NCBI GenBank assembly: GCA_028867755.1
Contig: JAGWFT010000001.1
Location: forward strand, 970,727-1,034,726
Direction: 5' to 3'
DNA length: 64,000 nt
Source of the DNA: Nitrososphaerota archaeon
GTDB lineage: Archaea; Thermoproteota; Nitrososphaeria; Nitrososphaerales; Nitrosopumilaceae
The notes beneath the pieces are model-generated. The model saw only the letters and a program-made list of their open reading frames with translations, searched no databases and had not been told where the DNA came from. A program made the translations under genes and the position numbers. Numbering within the stretch: position 1 is the stretch's first letter; each line of letters begins with the position of its first letter. Of this stretch, positions 41,423 through 50,809 are shown piece after piece.

Positions 41423-44107
41423 ATGAATAATTTGAGATACATAGCAGTAGCCTCGCTAATTGTTTTGGCAATTCTTCCACATTATGTATTTGCTGACAAT
41501 GGTAACCAGCTTGATACTACACTAATACCAAATAAAATAATTGCAAACACTGATGGTATAATTCAGGTCTACCCAAAAAGTTTTGGTAGCACAATTAGCA
41601 GTATGGTAGCTACATCATCTGATTCTTCAATAGTGCGGATTCTAGATGTAGGAAAAGATGTCTCTCATGATATTTTTAATGTAAAGATTAAGGCATTGAA
41701 CTCAGGTCAGGCAACAATTAACATGGCAGCATCAGGTTTTGCCTCTCTAGAGTTGCCAGTTACCATCTATCCAGATTCTAAAGGAGCCACGAATCTTTTA
41801 ATCAAAGCAACTCCGAAAACTTTTTCAACGTCAGGACCAAATACTGGTTATATTTCTGTAGAAACCGTCAACGCTGATGGGGTTCCGACTCCTGCATCTG
41901 TTGATACTCCAATAAAACTAAGTGTATCAGATAGTAGCATTGCAGGACTGGCCGATGATCAAATGATGATAAAACAAGGTTCATACTTTGCCATGGAAAA
42001 ATTTGCCATAGCAAAGCCTGGCAGTGTTCAAATATATGCATCTGCACCTTCAATGCAGCCTGTATCAGCATCAGTCACGATTAATAATGAGGCTGTACCG
42101 TACACACTCCAAGTTTACGCATATCCGCCAATAGTTAATGTCAATAAAGATGCAGTGTCGTATGTAATAGTCCAATTACATGACTCTGCAGGAAATCCAG
42201 TTATAGCAAAAAATGATATTCATGTATCAGTTAGTGTCGTAAATCCTGTAGACACAACATCAGTTAACACAAGCGGTCAAAGTCCATCTGTGCAGGTAAA
42301 CGATGGTTTTGTTATACAAAAGGGCTCTTACTGGGGATATGTTCCTGTTGAATTTACTGCTGGTGTGAATGCAACGTATAATGTAAATATTTCAGCTAAA
42401 GGTTACGTAATTAGTACAATTCCTGCTAGTACAACAGTTACAACTAGTACTACAGCTACTACTGGCACAACAGTGCCTGGTGGTGGAACATCTACTAGTG
42501 GTACAACAACTACCACTAGTACGACATCTACTAGTGGTACAACAACTACCACTAGTACGACATCTACTAGTGGTACAACAACCAGCGGTACGACAACTGC
42601 AACTGGTACAACAACTGCAAGTAGCACATTGGCCTCAATTTGTACATCAAATCCAATTTCAACCTCAGAGTCACAAGTACAAATTGCTGCTGTCGCACAA
42701 AATTTTGTTATGGATGACAAGACACCATGCTTTTACCCTCTTCCAATTCTTACAACAGGCAACACAGAGTTAATTGGAGTTTTAGCTTTGAAAGACTCAT
42801 CAGGTTATCCAGTGCTTGCAAAATCAGATCTATCATTTAGAATGGATTCGTCTGATGTGTCTACAGTTTCTGTACCAGGCGTGGAAATGGGGTATGGGTC
42901 TCAATCTGCCCTTGTCTTTGCTCAAATTGGCAATGCTGCCAATCCAGTAACACTAAATGTTGTTTCAGACAGTCCTCAGCAGGTAATGCCAGTCATGGCA
43001 TCTCCCTCTCAGGTGACATCAGGTTTGGTGGCTGATTCATTACTTCCAACTGTTTTGCCAAATACGCAATTCCCACTGGCGATTTACGCTACAAATAATG
43101 GCGCTCTCGGCACATTTAAGAACGATTTTACTGCCTTGATCTCTCCACAAGAAACAATCTCGCCTATACAATTGACCGTTACAAAAGGTGATCCGATATT
43201 TCTTACCGACGAAACATTGCTTGAAGGCGGCCCCCAAAATATTGCAATCACAACACCAGATTACTCATCCAATTTCATTGTGACAGGGGCATCATCAAAA
43301 CCAAATGGTATTGTACTTGGTTATCCAGATCAAATTTTTTCAAATAGTAATTTATTGTTTTCAATCGAGTTGTTGGATGATAAACAACTCCCAATACTGG
43401 CTGACAAAGATACTGATATCAAACTAGTTTCAAGTGATCCGTCTGTACTTGATGTGCCAGATAATGTGCAGATAAAGAAAGGTACCTATTATGCAACACT
43501 TGATGCTCACTCCAATTCGTCTGGCACTGCAGAGATTGCAGTACTTGCAGATGAAATACCTCTATCAAAATTTGATGTGCCAGTTACAAGCTATGCACCA
43601 GTAATAAGCATCGACTCGGCTGATCACGCGGACAATAATTCTCCACTTACAGCCACTGTGACAGCTACCTACAATCAATTACCTCTTGCAGGTCTTAATG
43701 TGGATTGGTCGGTAACAGGTGCAACAACAAAGAACGCCGATACCATTACAGACAAAGAAGGTAAAGCAACCATCTCGTTAATCACAAACGATCCTAGTAC
43801 AGTTAGTATAGAGGCAGGCGTTGGAGGAGGACCATATCAAACTGTTACAGTCGATAAGCAAGTCAGTATCAATCCGCCATTGCAGCCTCTCATCTCAACA
43901 GGCCAATCTGGGCAATCTAATTCACAGTCATCTGGTTTTACAGTAATGGGTGTTAGTCCTCTTTTGTTTATTATTCCAGGTGCAGCAGCTGCTGCATTTG
44001 TAGTTTTAAAAAAGAAACAAATGCTAGATGGAATTACCGAAAAAATCAACATTACAGATAGATTTTCAGAAATAAAAGAAAGAATGATGGACTCTGGCCA
44101 ACGATAA
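41423..44107 (+). CDS. Large Ig-like surface protein with Ser/Thr linker and C-terminal anchor
   Basis: An 894-residue secreted protein. Signal peptide (MNNLRYIAVASLIVLAILPHYVFA), many Ig-like beta domains, a Ser/Thr/Gly linker at about residues 336-405 that is probably O-glycosylated, an invasin-type domain near the end (SPLTATVTATYNQLPLAGLN), then a C-terminal membrane helix (LLFIIPGAAAAAFVVL) and basic tail. ATG 41423 is preferred over TTG 41411. It follows the platform gene by 55 bp and may be a filament-associated or cell-wall protein. Confidence 0.8.
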   Translation: MNNLRYIAVASLIVLAILPHYVFADNGNQLDTTLIPNKIIANTDGIIQVYPKSFGSTISSMVATSSDSSIVRILDVGKDVSHDIFNVKIKALNSGQATINMAASGFASLELPVTIYPDSKGATNLLIKATPKTFSTSGPNTGYISVETVNADGVPTPASVDTPIKLSVSDSSIAGLADDQMMIKQGSYFAMEKFAIAKPGSVQIYASAPSMQPVSASVTINNEAVPYTLQVYAYPPIVNVNKDAVSYVIVQLHDSAGNPVIAKNDIHVSVSVVNPVDTTSVNTSGQSPSVQVNDGFVIQKGSYWGYVPVEFTAGVNATYNVNISAKGYVISTIPASTTVTTSTTATTGTTVPGGGTSTSGTTTTTSTTSTSGTTTTTSTTSTSGTTTSGTTTATGTTTASSTLASICTSNPISTSESQVQIAAVAQNFVMDDKTPCFYPLPILTTGNTELIGVLALKDSSGYPVLAKSDLSFRMDSSDVSTVSVPGVEMGYGSQSALVFAQIGNAANPVTLNVVSDSPQQVMPVMASPSQVTSGLVADSLLPTVLPNTQFPLAIYATNNGALGTFKNDFTALISPQETISPIQLTVTKGDPIFLTDETLLEGGPQNIAITTPDYSSNFIVTGASSKPNGIVLGYPDQIFSNSNLLFSIELLDDKQLPILADKDTDIKLVSSDPSVLDVPDNVQIKKGTYYATLDAHSNSSGTAEIAVLADEIPLSKFDVPVTSYAPVISIDSADHADNNSPLTATVTATYNQLPLAGLNVDWSVTGATTKNADTITDKEGKATISLITNDPSTVSIEAGVGGGPYQTVTVDKQVSINPPLQPLISTGQSGQSNSQSSGFTVMGVSPLLFIIPGAAAAAFVVLKKKQMLDGITEKINITDRFSEIKERMMDSGQR
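42488..42592 (+). repeat. 36-bp tandem repeat coding the Ser/Thr linker
   Basis: A 36-bp unit starting ACATCTACTAGTGGTACAAC is repeated at 42488-42523 and 42524-42559, with a partial third unit to about 42592. It codes for (TSTSGTTTTTST)-type repeats. In-frame copy number changes are expected to alter linker length. Confidence 0.8.
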
Positions 44108-44108
44108 T

Positions 44109-44357
44109 TTATGATTTTATGAAGGTTATGACATTGGATAAATGCGATACAAATGACTTGCCTACTTGTTCATTTCTGCTTAGCATAAACAGCGAGAAGA
44201 ATCCTTCAAAGAAAGTCAAAATACTTTGCAAAAGATTTTGGTGAAAGAGTTGAAGTGTAGTAGAAATCACAACGACAGTAGCAGCTACAAGTACTATCAA
44301 ATAGTAAAGTGTATACCACTTAGTTTTAGGGTCATGAAAAGACGAGAAAAATCTCAT
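44109..44357 (-). CDS. Small two-TM membrane protein
   Basis: An 82-residue protein with two hydrophobic stretches (YTLYYLIVLVAATVVVIST; ILTFFEGFFSLFML). Converges on the surface protein gene with a 1-bp gap. No family recognised. Confidence 0.5.
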   Translation of the reverse strand: MRFFSSFHDPKTKWYTLYYLIVLVAATVVVISTTLQLFHQNLLQSILTFFEGFFSLFMLSRNEQVGKSFVSHLSNVITFIKS

Positions 44358-44431
44358 GAGAGAATTTCATGGTTTCCAAAATATAAGATTTGTCTACCAA
44401 TTTTGGAAATGGAACAAGGATCTAGTGTAGT

Positions 44432-45130
44432 ATGTTAATTGAAAATTTGGATCTTAACACTGTGAGAATTATCACAGCTTTGGGTATGCTTGGAATTGCA
44501 TCTTTTTTAGACATACGAAAAAGGGAGATAAATGATATTGTATGGATTGGATTTGGAGCCATTGCGTGTGTATTTGTCTTTTTCAGTGATAATTTCTGGT
44601 TGACAATCAAGACATTAGGTTTGTCGATGATAATAGTTCCTATCGCGCTTTTCATATGGCGTCTTGGTATTTTTGGGGGGGCTGATGCTTTTTGTCTTAT
44701 AGTTCTTGGCGCCTTGGTCCCCATGGCATCAATACAAAGCTCTGAGATAACTCCATTTACAACACTCACTAATGCTGCAATAATCTCTATTGTTCCGCTA
44801 TTTGTAAATCTCAGTCGAAATCTAGTTGCCATGGCAAAAAGAGAAGATATCTTTAATGGCATAGATGAGACAAGATTAACTAAACTTGTGGCACTTTTTG
44901 TTGGTCATAGGGCAAAGAACACAAAATATGGATTTTCAATGGAAAGGATTGAAGGAAACCAAAAAAGGCTTGATTTTGGATTTAGGCATGCAGAAAAGAC
45001 ACAGTTTTGTAATGCATCCACGACATGGATTACCCCTGCAATACCGTATATCCTTTACATATCTGGCGGATTTGCGATTCAGATAATTTATGGTGATGTT
45101 ATCGTCAATTTGATTAAAAGTATCCACTGA
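44432..45130 (+). CDS. Prepilin/prearchaellin peptidase (A24 family, ArlK-like)
   Basis: A 232-residue polytopic aspartyl protease. The two catalytic Asp are D27 (FLDIRKREI) and D85 (FGGADAF, the family GxGD motif with G-A in place of x-G). It cleaves class III signals such as those of the three pilin-like proteins here. Closes the filament locus. Confidence 0.87.
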   Translation: MLIENLDLNTVRIITALGMLGIASFLDIRKREINDIVWIGFGAIACVFVFFSDNFWLTIKTLGLSMIIVPIALFIWRLGIFGGADAFCLIVLGALVPMASIQSSEITPFTTLTNAAIISIVPLFVNLSRNLVAMAKREDIFNGIDETRLTKLVALFVGHRAKNTKYGFSMERIEGNQKRLDFGFRHAEKTQFCNASTTWITPAIPYILYISGGFAIQIIYGDVIVNLIKSIH

Positions 45131-45212
45131 TGTTATCCTAGAATCATGCTTTGTGTGATGGACTCTTTTTAATGCCTATTACCAAATCTTTTAATTGAAA
45201 ATATTATGTGGG

Positions 45213-45908
45213 ATGTGTGTGAAAGCACTTATTCTTTCTGGAGGTCTTGGAAAAAGACTCAGACCAATAACAGATTATCTGCCTAAGCCATTAGTGCCGA
45301 TTGATAGTATACCTATAATTGAATGGCAAGCCAGATATTTTAAAAAATTTGGAATCAAAGAAATAGTTGTCTGTGCAGGCTATCGTAATGAACAAATAAT
45401 TGATTATTTGTCAAAAAAAAATCTAGGTGTGAGGGTTAGCTATTCAATTGAAAAAACCCCTTTAGGTACTGGCGGTGCAATAAAAAATGCACGTAAATAC
45501 ATCGCTGATGAAGAGAGTTTTTTTGTCATAAATGGGGACGTTATTACAGATATTGATCTCAACAAATTAAGAGCAAGAAAAAACTCAATTGCCGTGATTC
45601 CTCTACGTAGTGCATTTGGCCTAGTACACCTTACCAAAGACAAGGTTGAAAGGTTTGAAGAAAAACCAAAAGCACTCAGCTATTGGATGAATGCTGGTGT
45701 TTATCATTTGAACTCTGAGATCATAAAATCATTGCCAACTTGTGGCAATATTGAGAATACCACTTTTCCAAAATTTGCAAGTATTGGAAATCTTTATGCT
45801 ATAAAGTTCAATAATGTTTTGTGGCGTTCTATTGATTCCCATAAAGATATTGAAGATTGTGTGATGGAAATGAAATCCATGCGATATGAAAGATTTTTGT
45901 CAAAGTGA
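45213..45908 (+). CDS. Sugar-1-phosphate nucleotidyltransferase
   Basis: A 231-residue NTP transferase (RmlA/GDP-mannose pyrophosphorylase-like). Signature LILSGGLGKRLRPITDYLPKPL, then FVINGDVITDID and FEEKPK. It activates a sugar-1-phosphate to an NDP-sugar. I use ATG 45213; a TTG at 45195 is possible. First gene of a four-gene overlapping operon. The product sugar cannot be read from sequence. Confidence 0.87.
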   Translation: MCVKALILSGGLGKRLRPITDYLPKPLVPIDSIPIIEWQARYFKKFGIKEIVVCAGYRNEQIIDYLSKKNLGVRVSYSIEKTPLGTGGAIKNARKYIADEESFFVINGDVITDIDLNKLRARKNSIAVIPLRSAFGLVHLTKDKVERFEEKPKALSYWMNAGVYHLNSEIIKSLPTCGNIENTTFPKFASIGNLYAIKFNNVLWRSIDSHKDIEDCVMEMKSMRYERFLSK

Positions 45909-46885
45909 TATGTGTGAGAATTGGGTTTAGCCTAGGCTCATTACTCTCTATTAATGAAATATTGGAATGCTCCAAAACTCTTTCTGCTTATTCTCCTGAC
46001 TCCATTTGGATTCCAGAAACATGGGGCATGGAATGCAGTTCGATGATTTCTACAGTGTCACAGCTTGCAAAAAAACCAAAAATTGGCTCATCCATAATGA
46101 ATATCTATTCGAGGACTCCAGCACTTGTCGCCATGTCTGCGGTCACACTTGATACTATTACAGCAGGTAGATTCATTTTAGGACTTGGTACTAGTAGTCA
46201 GCCAATTGTAAACGAATGGCACGGACTATATTTTACAAATCCCATTGAACGAATGAAAGAATATGTCAAAATTATACGTCTTATAATTTCAGGAAGTAAA
46301 GTTAATTATGATGGTAAAATATTTCAGTTGAGAAATTTTACACTCTTAATGCATCCTGTACGAAATCATATTCCAATATATCTTGCAGCAATAAATCAAA
46401 AAATGGTTGAGCTGACATGGGATATGGCAGATGGCGCTATATTTTATTTGAGGCCATTAAATGAGCTTCAGGCAACCATAAAAAAAATGCAACAAAAAAA
46501 GAAAATTGATGTTGCCTGTCAGCTAATAACATGTGTTTCTGAAGATGCAGAAGAGGCAATGCTACGAGCAAAAAAGACAATAGCGTTTTATGTCTCAGTG
46601 GGTAAAATTTATCGAGAATTTTTGGCAAAAAATGGCTTTAAAAATGAAACTGACAATATTTTTGAAGAATATGAAAAAACTGGGCTTCAGAACAATCACG
46701 CTTTGGTATCAGATTCAATGGTTGATGCTCTTGCAATAAGTGGAACTCCAAAAGATATTGTAATAAAATTAAAAAAATTTACAAATACAGGTATAAATTT
46801 ACCAATAATTCAATTTAATCCAATTGGGGATGTGTCCAAATCGTTTGAGTTACTTGTGTCTGCATTGGCAAGTGAGATGAGTTGA
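45905..46885 (+). CDS. LLM-class (F420/flavin-dependent) oxidoreductase
   Basis: A 326-residue TIM-barrel oxidoreductase of the luciferase-like class (IGFSLGSLLSINEI; IGSSIMNIYSRTPALVA; GRFILGLGTSS; IYLAAINQKMVELTWDMADG). These use F420 or FMN. Start GTG overlaps the previous stop (4 nt). Substrate unknown; the neighbouring thiolase suggests a CoA thioester or related compound. Confidence 0.85.
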   Translation: MICVRIGFSLGSLLSINEILECSKTLSAYSPDSIWIPETWGMECSSMISTVSQLAKKPKIGSSIMNIYSRTPALVAMSAVTLDTITAGRFILGLGTSSQPIVNEWHGLYFTNPIERMKEYVKIIRLIISGSKVNYDGKIFQLRNFTLLMHPVRNHIPIYLAAINQKMVELTWDMADGAIFYLRPLNELQATIKKMQQKKKIDVACQLITCVSEDAEEAMLRAKKTIAFYVSVGKIYREFLAKNGFKNETDNIFEEYEKTGLQNNHALVSDSMVDALAISGTPKDIVIKLKKFTNTGINLPIIQFNPIGDVSKSFELLVSALASEMS

Positions 46886-47991
46886 GACAAGTAGCTGTTG
46901 CTTCTGGTGGTCTCACCAGATTTACCAAAAATGATCTATCCCTTGAAACACTTATGGTTTCTTCTGTAAAACAAATTTTTGAAAAAACTGAGAACCTAGA
47001 ACAAAAAGACATTGATGTAGTATTAATATCGACAAATGCAAATGACAAATACTTGGCAAACATTGTATCAGAATTATGTGGAATATCACCTAAAATTGCA
47101 CATTCGATAGAAAGCCTGTGCAATTCTGGAACTAACTGCATTGTATCTGCATATTCATATATTTTATCAGGTCTTGCAAAGACTGCCCTAGTAATAGGTG
47201 CAGAAAAAACTAACAGTCCTGGGCTTGTATTGGAATGGGATAAATCTAGAGGACAGTACAAACATCCGATTTATTGGTCATCAATGTTTACAAGTGCACA
47301 TATGAGAAAATTTGGTACAACATCAGAAGATCTTGCTTATGTCTCAGCCAAGAACCACAGAAATGCACTGGATAACCCATATGCTTATTTTGATAGAGAA
47401 TACTCCTTACAAGAAATTACAGAATCAAAAAATCTGACTGAGAATGTGAGATTATTAGATTGTTCAATGTCGTGTGATGGTTCTGCTGCAGTTTTGCTTA
47501 CCTCAAGTGATATCGCCACAAAATTTACAGACAGGCCAGTCTGGATAACTGGAATAGGACAAAAGTCTACTTCTGCTGGCTTTACAAAGAATGATGATCT
47601 TACATCTATGAAATCAACTGCTTATTCTGCTTCTGATGCATACCAGATGTCTGGTAGAAAACCAACTGATGTAGATGTTGCAGAATTACATGATGCTTTT
47701 AGCATATGTGAAATTATTGAGCTTGAAGACCTTGGATTTGTAAGTAAGGGGCAGGGGTCTTCTTACGTGCACCAACTATATGACTCACATGATAGACGAA
47801 TAAATCCTCGTGGTGGTTTGATTGGTGCAGGACATCCACTTGGCGCTACAGGTATTGCTCAGACTGTAGAAATTTGTCAACAGCTACAAGGAAATGCTAA
47901 AAAAAGACAAGTGGATGGAGCAAAGGTAGGTCTAGTTCACAATATGTCTGCTGCAGCAACGTCTTCAACTGTCATGATATTGGAATCATGA
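46882..47991 (+). CDS. SCP-x-type thiolase/acyl-CoA acetyltransferase
   Basis: A 369-residue thiolase. Nucleophile C80 (IESLCNSGTN), catalytic HDAF and the C-terminal GGLIGAGHPLGATG with its His are present; the second thiolase Cys is replaced by the SCP-x style ending VGLVHNMSAA. TTG start overlaps the LLM gene by 4 nt. The following DUF35 protein is the usual partner of such thiolases. Confidence 0.88.
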   Translation: MRQVAVASGGLTRFTKNDLSLETLMVSSVKQIFEKTENLEQKDIDVVLISTNANDKYLANIVSELCGISPKIAHSIESLCNSGTNCIVSAYSYILSGLAKTALVIGAEKTNSPGLVLEWDKSRGQYKHPIYWSSMFTSAHMRKFGTTSEDLAYVSAKNHRNALDNPYAYFDREYSLQEITESKNLTENVRLLDCSMSCDGSAAVLLTSSDIATKFTDRPVWITGIGQKSTSAGFTKNDDLTSMKSTAYSASDAYQMSGRKPTDVDVAELHDAFSICEIIELEDLGFVSKGQGSSYVHQLYDSHDRRINPRGGLIGAGHPLGATGIAQTVEICQQLQGNAKKRQVDGAKVGLVHNMSAAATSSTVMILES

Positions 47992-48317
47992 CCAAATTTG
48001 AACAAGAACTAAAGAACAATAATTTTCTGTGTAGTCATTGTACTACATGTGATAAGCTAGTATGGCCACCAAGTGATTTTTGTAATAACTGTTTTAGTGA
48101 TGTTGTTTGGAAACCAGTTTCACGGTTTGCAAGACTTATCGAGTTTTCACGCAAAGACAATGAGTATTTTTGCATAGCAGAATTTGAAGAAAATATTAGA
48201 GTAATGGGAAGTATTCAGAATTCATCTAATTTGAAGATCAATCAACCTCTGTTTTTAGTAAAATGTGATTATGATGGTATCGAAAGGTTTGTGTTCGAAC
48301 CAGTTTTAACGTCTTAA
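47988..48317 (+). CDS. DUF35 zinc-ribbon/OB-fold protein
   Basis: A 109-residue acyl-CoA-associated OB protein. Rubredoxin-like zinc ribbon CSHCTTC near the N-terminus and CNNC about 14 residues later, followed by an OB core. DUF35 proteins bind SCP-x thiolases and channel the CoA substrate. Overlaps the thiolase gene by 4 nt. Confidence 0.88.
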   Translation: MTKFEQELKNNNFLCSHCTTCDKLVWPPSDFCNNCFSDVVWKPVSRFARLIEFSRKDNEYFCIAEFEENIRVMGSIQNSSNLKINQPLFLVKCDYDGIERFVFEPVLTS

Positions 48318-49109
48318 TTCTTTAAACTCGCTATCTATCTTTTCTTTCTTGAAGATCTTGATATGATCGTATACTCCAAATGAGAACAAAAGATAACTCC
48401 ACAAAAATACTATGTCTACTGGATGTCCTGTATAATACGTATTAGTAAAAGTTGTAAGCTGAAAACCGGCATCTGCAATTGTTTGTAGAATAATAGCAAG
48501 ACAAATCAGTGACCATGTGAAATTTACCTCTCCTCTAAAAAATAAAGCAACTCCAATTAGAGCTGGAACTAATAATATTGCATCAGCTATAGGATAACTT
48601 GTCGCCAGCGTATTCTCGAGCATACTAACTTTAGGATCAAAGTCATATGCCATGTAGACACTTGGAATAGATATGGCAACAGAAATCAAAATTGCAGATA
48701 TTATCATTCTCCTTGATATGGCGCGTGTAACAGGTCTTAGGTAATAAATCAAAAAACAAAAAAGTAGTGGATACCCAGATATGAAAAATACATCAGCCAA
48801 TGAAGGAAAAGGACTAATTTTGAAAACTAGTTCGTATGTTGACCATATTGTTTCTGCAATAAACCATGAAATTGAAAACCCAAGAAAAAATAACCATGCT
48901 TTACCATGATTACCAGCCTGCCTGAATCTTAAACATAACCCAGCAGATAATGCAACCTGCGCAGCAGTTACAGGAATATACACGATATCTGTTACTATCT
49001 TAACAGTCTCCTTTCCTAGAAATGTTGCAAATACTATGAGTACTCCTACAAATATTATACTATAAAGTAATGATATCTGTACACTATTTCTTGGATAATG
49101 AATATGCAA
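48306..49109 (-). CDS. Seven-to-eight-TM sensor-like membrane protein, copy 1
   Basis: A 267-residue membrane protein with about eight helices. Motifs shared with the 50810 protein: WSTYELVF-like E/Y helix, SLADVFFISGYPLLFCFLIYYLRP, and GHPVDIVFLWSYLLFSFGVYDHIKIF at the C-terminus. Similar membrane domains occur as sensors attached to bacterial GGDEF proteins and kinases, but here it is free-standing. It follows the NitrOD5-like gene by 3 bp. Its 3' end overlaps the convergent DUF35 gene by 12 nt. Confidence 0.75.
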   Translation of the reverse strand: MHIHYPRNSVQISLLYSIIFVGVLIVFATFLGKETVKIVTDIVYIPVTAAQVALSAGLCLRFRQAGNHGKAWLFFLGFSISWFIAETIWSTYELVFKISPFPSLADVFFISGYPLLFCFLIYYLRPVTRAISRRMIISAILISVAISIPSVYMAYDFDPKVSMLENTLATSYPIADAILLVPALIGVALFFRGEVNFTWSLICLAIILQTIADAGFQLTTFTNTYYTGHPVDIVFLWSYLLFSFGVYDHIKIFKKEKIDSEFKELRR

Positions 49110-49112
49110 ATT

Positions 49113-49400
49113 TTAATTCCCTATCACATTGACCATTCTTTGGACTGTACTGTCTTCAAGATGCTCCATTAATTCTATCTTGATTGATTGTGATATAGCA
49201 ACATGGGAGTTGCCAAAGACAGATTTTAGCACATTATTGAGATAATCTGGATGCTCATAACAGTCTGGAATATAACAATGATATTCCTTGTATAATTTAA
49301 TGGACACTTTGTCAAGTATGGGCTTGCCTATGTCTAAAAGTACCTTTTCAATATAAAATGACGTCAACGCTTTCATCACTTGTTTTTTATCAATATTCAT
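49113..49400 (-). CDS. NitrOD5-like domain protein (partner of membrane copy 1)
   Basis: A 95-residue helical protein that is essentially one NitrOD5-like domain (VLLDIGKPILDKVSIKLYKE, YHCYIPDCYEHPDYLNNVL). Gene lies 3 bp upstream of the membrane gene. A signalling output or adaptor role is inferred from the domain. Confidence 0.72.
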   Translation of the reverse strand: MNIDKKQVMKALTSFYIEKVLLDIGKPILDKVSIKLYKEYHCYIPDCYEHPDYLNNVLKSVFGNSHVAISQSIKIELMEHLEDSTVQRMVNVIGN

Positions 49401-49486
49401 CTAGTCAACACCTAGTTTGTCACAGCCAGAAAAGATTTTATCAAGAAACAAAAATTCTTTACAGATCTGTCTTGTGTCCATTTCTA

Positions 49487-50335
49487 CTAAGGATGTCTAG
49501 AGTTTGACCAAATGTAAGCGAATAATAATTTTAATGTATATACCATTGATAATGAATCAGTCCACATGGCAAGAATATTTTGGGGAGACTCACTTGGGTT
49601 TTTCATAAACAAAAGTAGTTCATCATCATCTTTTATGATAAAACATAGATCTTCTTTGATTTTCAATGGCATTCTTTTTACTTTGTCTTTTAACTTGCCT
49701 TCAAAAATATAGGTTGTTTTCTTTGAATTTGATGAAATGAATTGTGGTTCTACAATCGATGTTTTTATGCGTTCAAGAAACCCTGCATGATAAAATTTCA
49801 TAAAGTCTTTTTCTGATGCCAAAATCTGAATTGATTTTTTTGCATTATCAATCAAGTAGTTTATTTTTCCAGTCATTTGATTCGTGCCTTGTAATATTTG
49901 AAATCTTCCATCCTTGGTATCTTCTTTGTTGATTTTGAAGCTGGGAATAGTATTCCAGATCTCTACTAAATTCTTTTCTTGTGACTCTAGATTTTTTACT
50001 CGCTCTTTTTCTGCATTGATGAGAGTTCCTATGGCCTTATCAAGTGATAATGCTGAGAATCTAATAGGATGCTCAAAAGTGGCAGACACAATTCCCTTAT
50101 TTTGTAAATTGGTGAGAAGATAGTAAGTTTCAGTTCTTGGAATTTTCAGAGTTTTACTTATTTGTGTAGCAGTATTAGAGCCGTATTTTTCAAGATATAG
50201 ATAAACCTTGGATTGATTGGATGTAAGGCCAAATTTAGATAGCTCATTTTTGAGCTTTTCAAGTAGCATCTCATAGTCATTTGGTTTTGAGTCAAGCGAT
50301 GAGTCTAACACAGAAAAATTAGTAACAGTCGTCAT
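49487..50335 (-). CDS. TrmB-family transcriptional regulator, copy 2
   Basis: A 282-residue paralogue of the 29227 regulator over its full length (LSKFGLTSNQSKVYLYLEKYGS; PRTETYYLLTNLQNKGIVSATFEHPIRFSA; then a PLD-like effector domain LASEKDFMKFYHAGF). Sugar-binding residues of classical TrmB are not recognisable. Alone in its transcript. Confidence 0.85.
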   Translation of the reverse strand: MTTVTNFSVLDSSLDSKPNDYEMLLEKLKNELSKFGLTSNQSKVYLYLEKYGSNTATQISKTLKIPRTETYYLLTNLQNKGIVSATFEHPIRFSALSLDKAIGTLINAEKERVKNLESQEKNLVEIWNTIPSFKINKEDTKDGRFQILQGTNQMTGKINYLIDNAKKSIQILASEKDFMKFYHAGFLERIKTSIVEPQFISSNSKKTTYIFEGKLKDKVKRMPLKIKEDLCFIIKDDDELLLFMKNPSESPQNILAMWTDSLSMVYTLKLLFAYIWSNSRHP

Positions 50336-50438
50336 ATTGCGTAATTAATACAACGGTATCTTTAGAGATCTGTATGTATCATATAATTACACACTTTTGT
50401 TGTGCATAATTTAGGCGTGTGAAACTGCTTATCTTTAA

Positions 50439-50666
50439 CTACTGGATCTGCTCAGAGAGCAAAATGACTTCTTTTGCAATTCTTTGGAATTGTCTTCTGG
50501 TTGCTTCATTCATGTCATGAACTTTTTTCACTTGAATGATTTCAAACATTATTTTTATCATGGATGAAACTGTTAACTGGCTTACAGGTTTTTTGCTGAT
50601 CTGAATTTTGTCTATGTTCATTTGTTTTGTTTGTGAATTAAGCTTGTTTGCTGTCAATACTGACAT
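50439..50666 (-). CDS. Small helical hypothetical protein
   Basis: A 75-residue protein, mostly helical after residue 28 (VSSMIKIMFEIIQVKKVHDM, then RRQFQRIAKEVILLSEQIQ). No family recognised; sits between the TrmB copy and the second sensor module. Confidence 0.5.
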   Translation of the reverse strand: MSVLTANKLNSQTKQMNIDKIQISKKPVSQLTVSSMIKIMFEIIQVKKVHDMNEATRRQFQRIAKEVILLSEQIQ

Positions 50667-50809
50667 ATTTTTCTTAAGTTATATTAGCATAAAAATATGT
50701 CCTGCCAAAATTGGAAATATATTTTATTATTAACTATAGCTAAGTAACAAAATAATGTGACACAGCCTAGATCAAAGAATCATATTAATTGATTTTATCA
50801 AAACTGTTT

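Noticed and set aside
42403-42720. 105-codon minus-strand frame rich in Val
   Set aside because: It is the reverse reading of the Ser/Thr repeat and so an artefact of low complexity.
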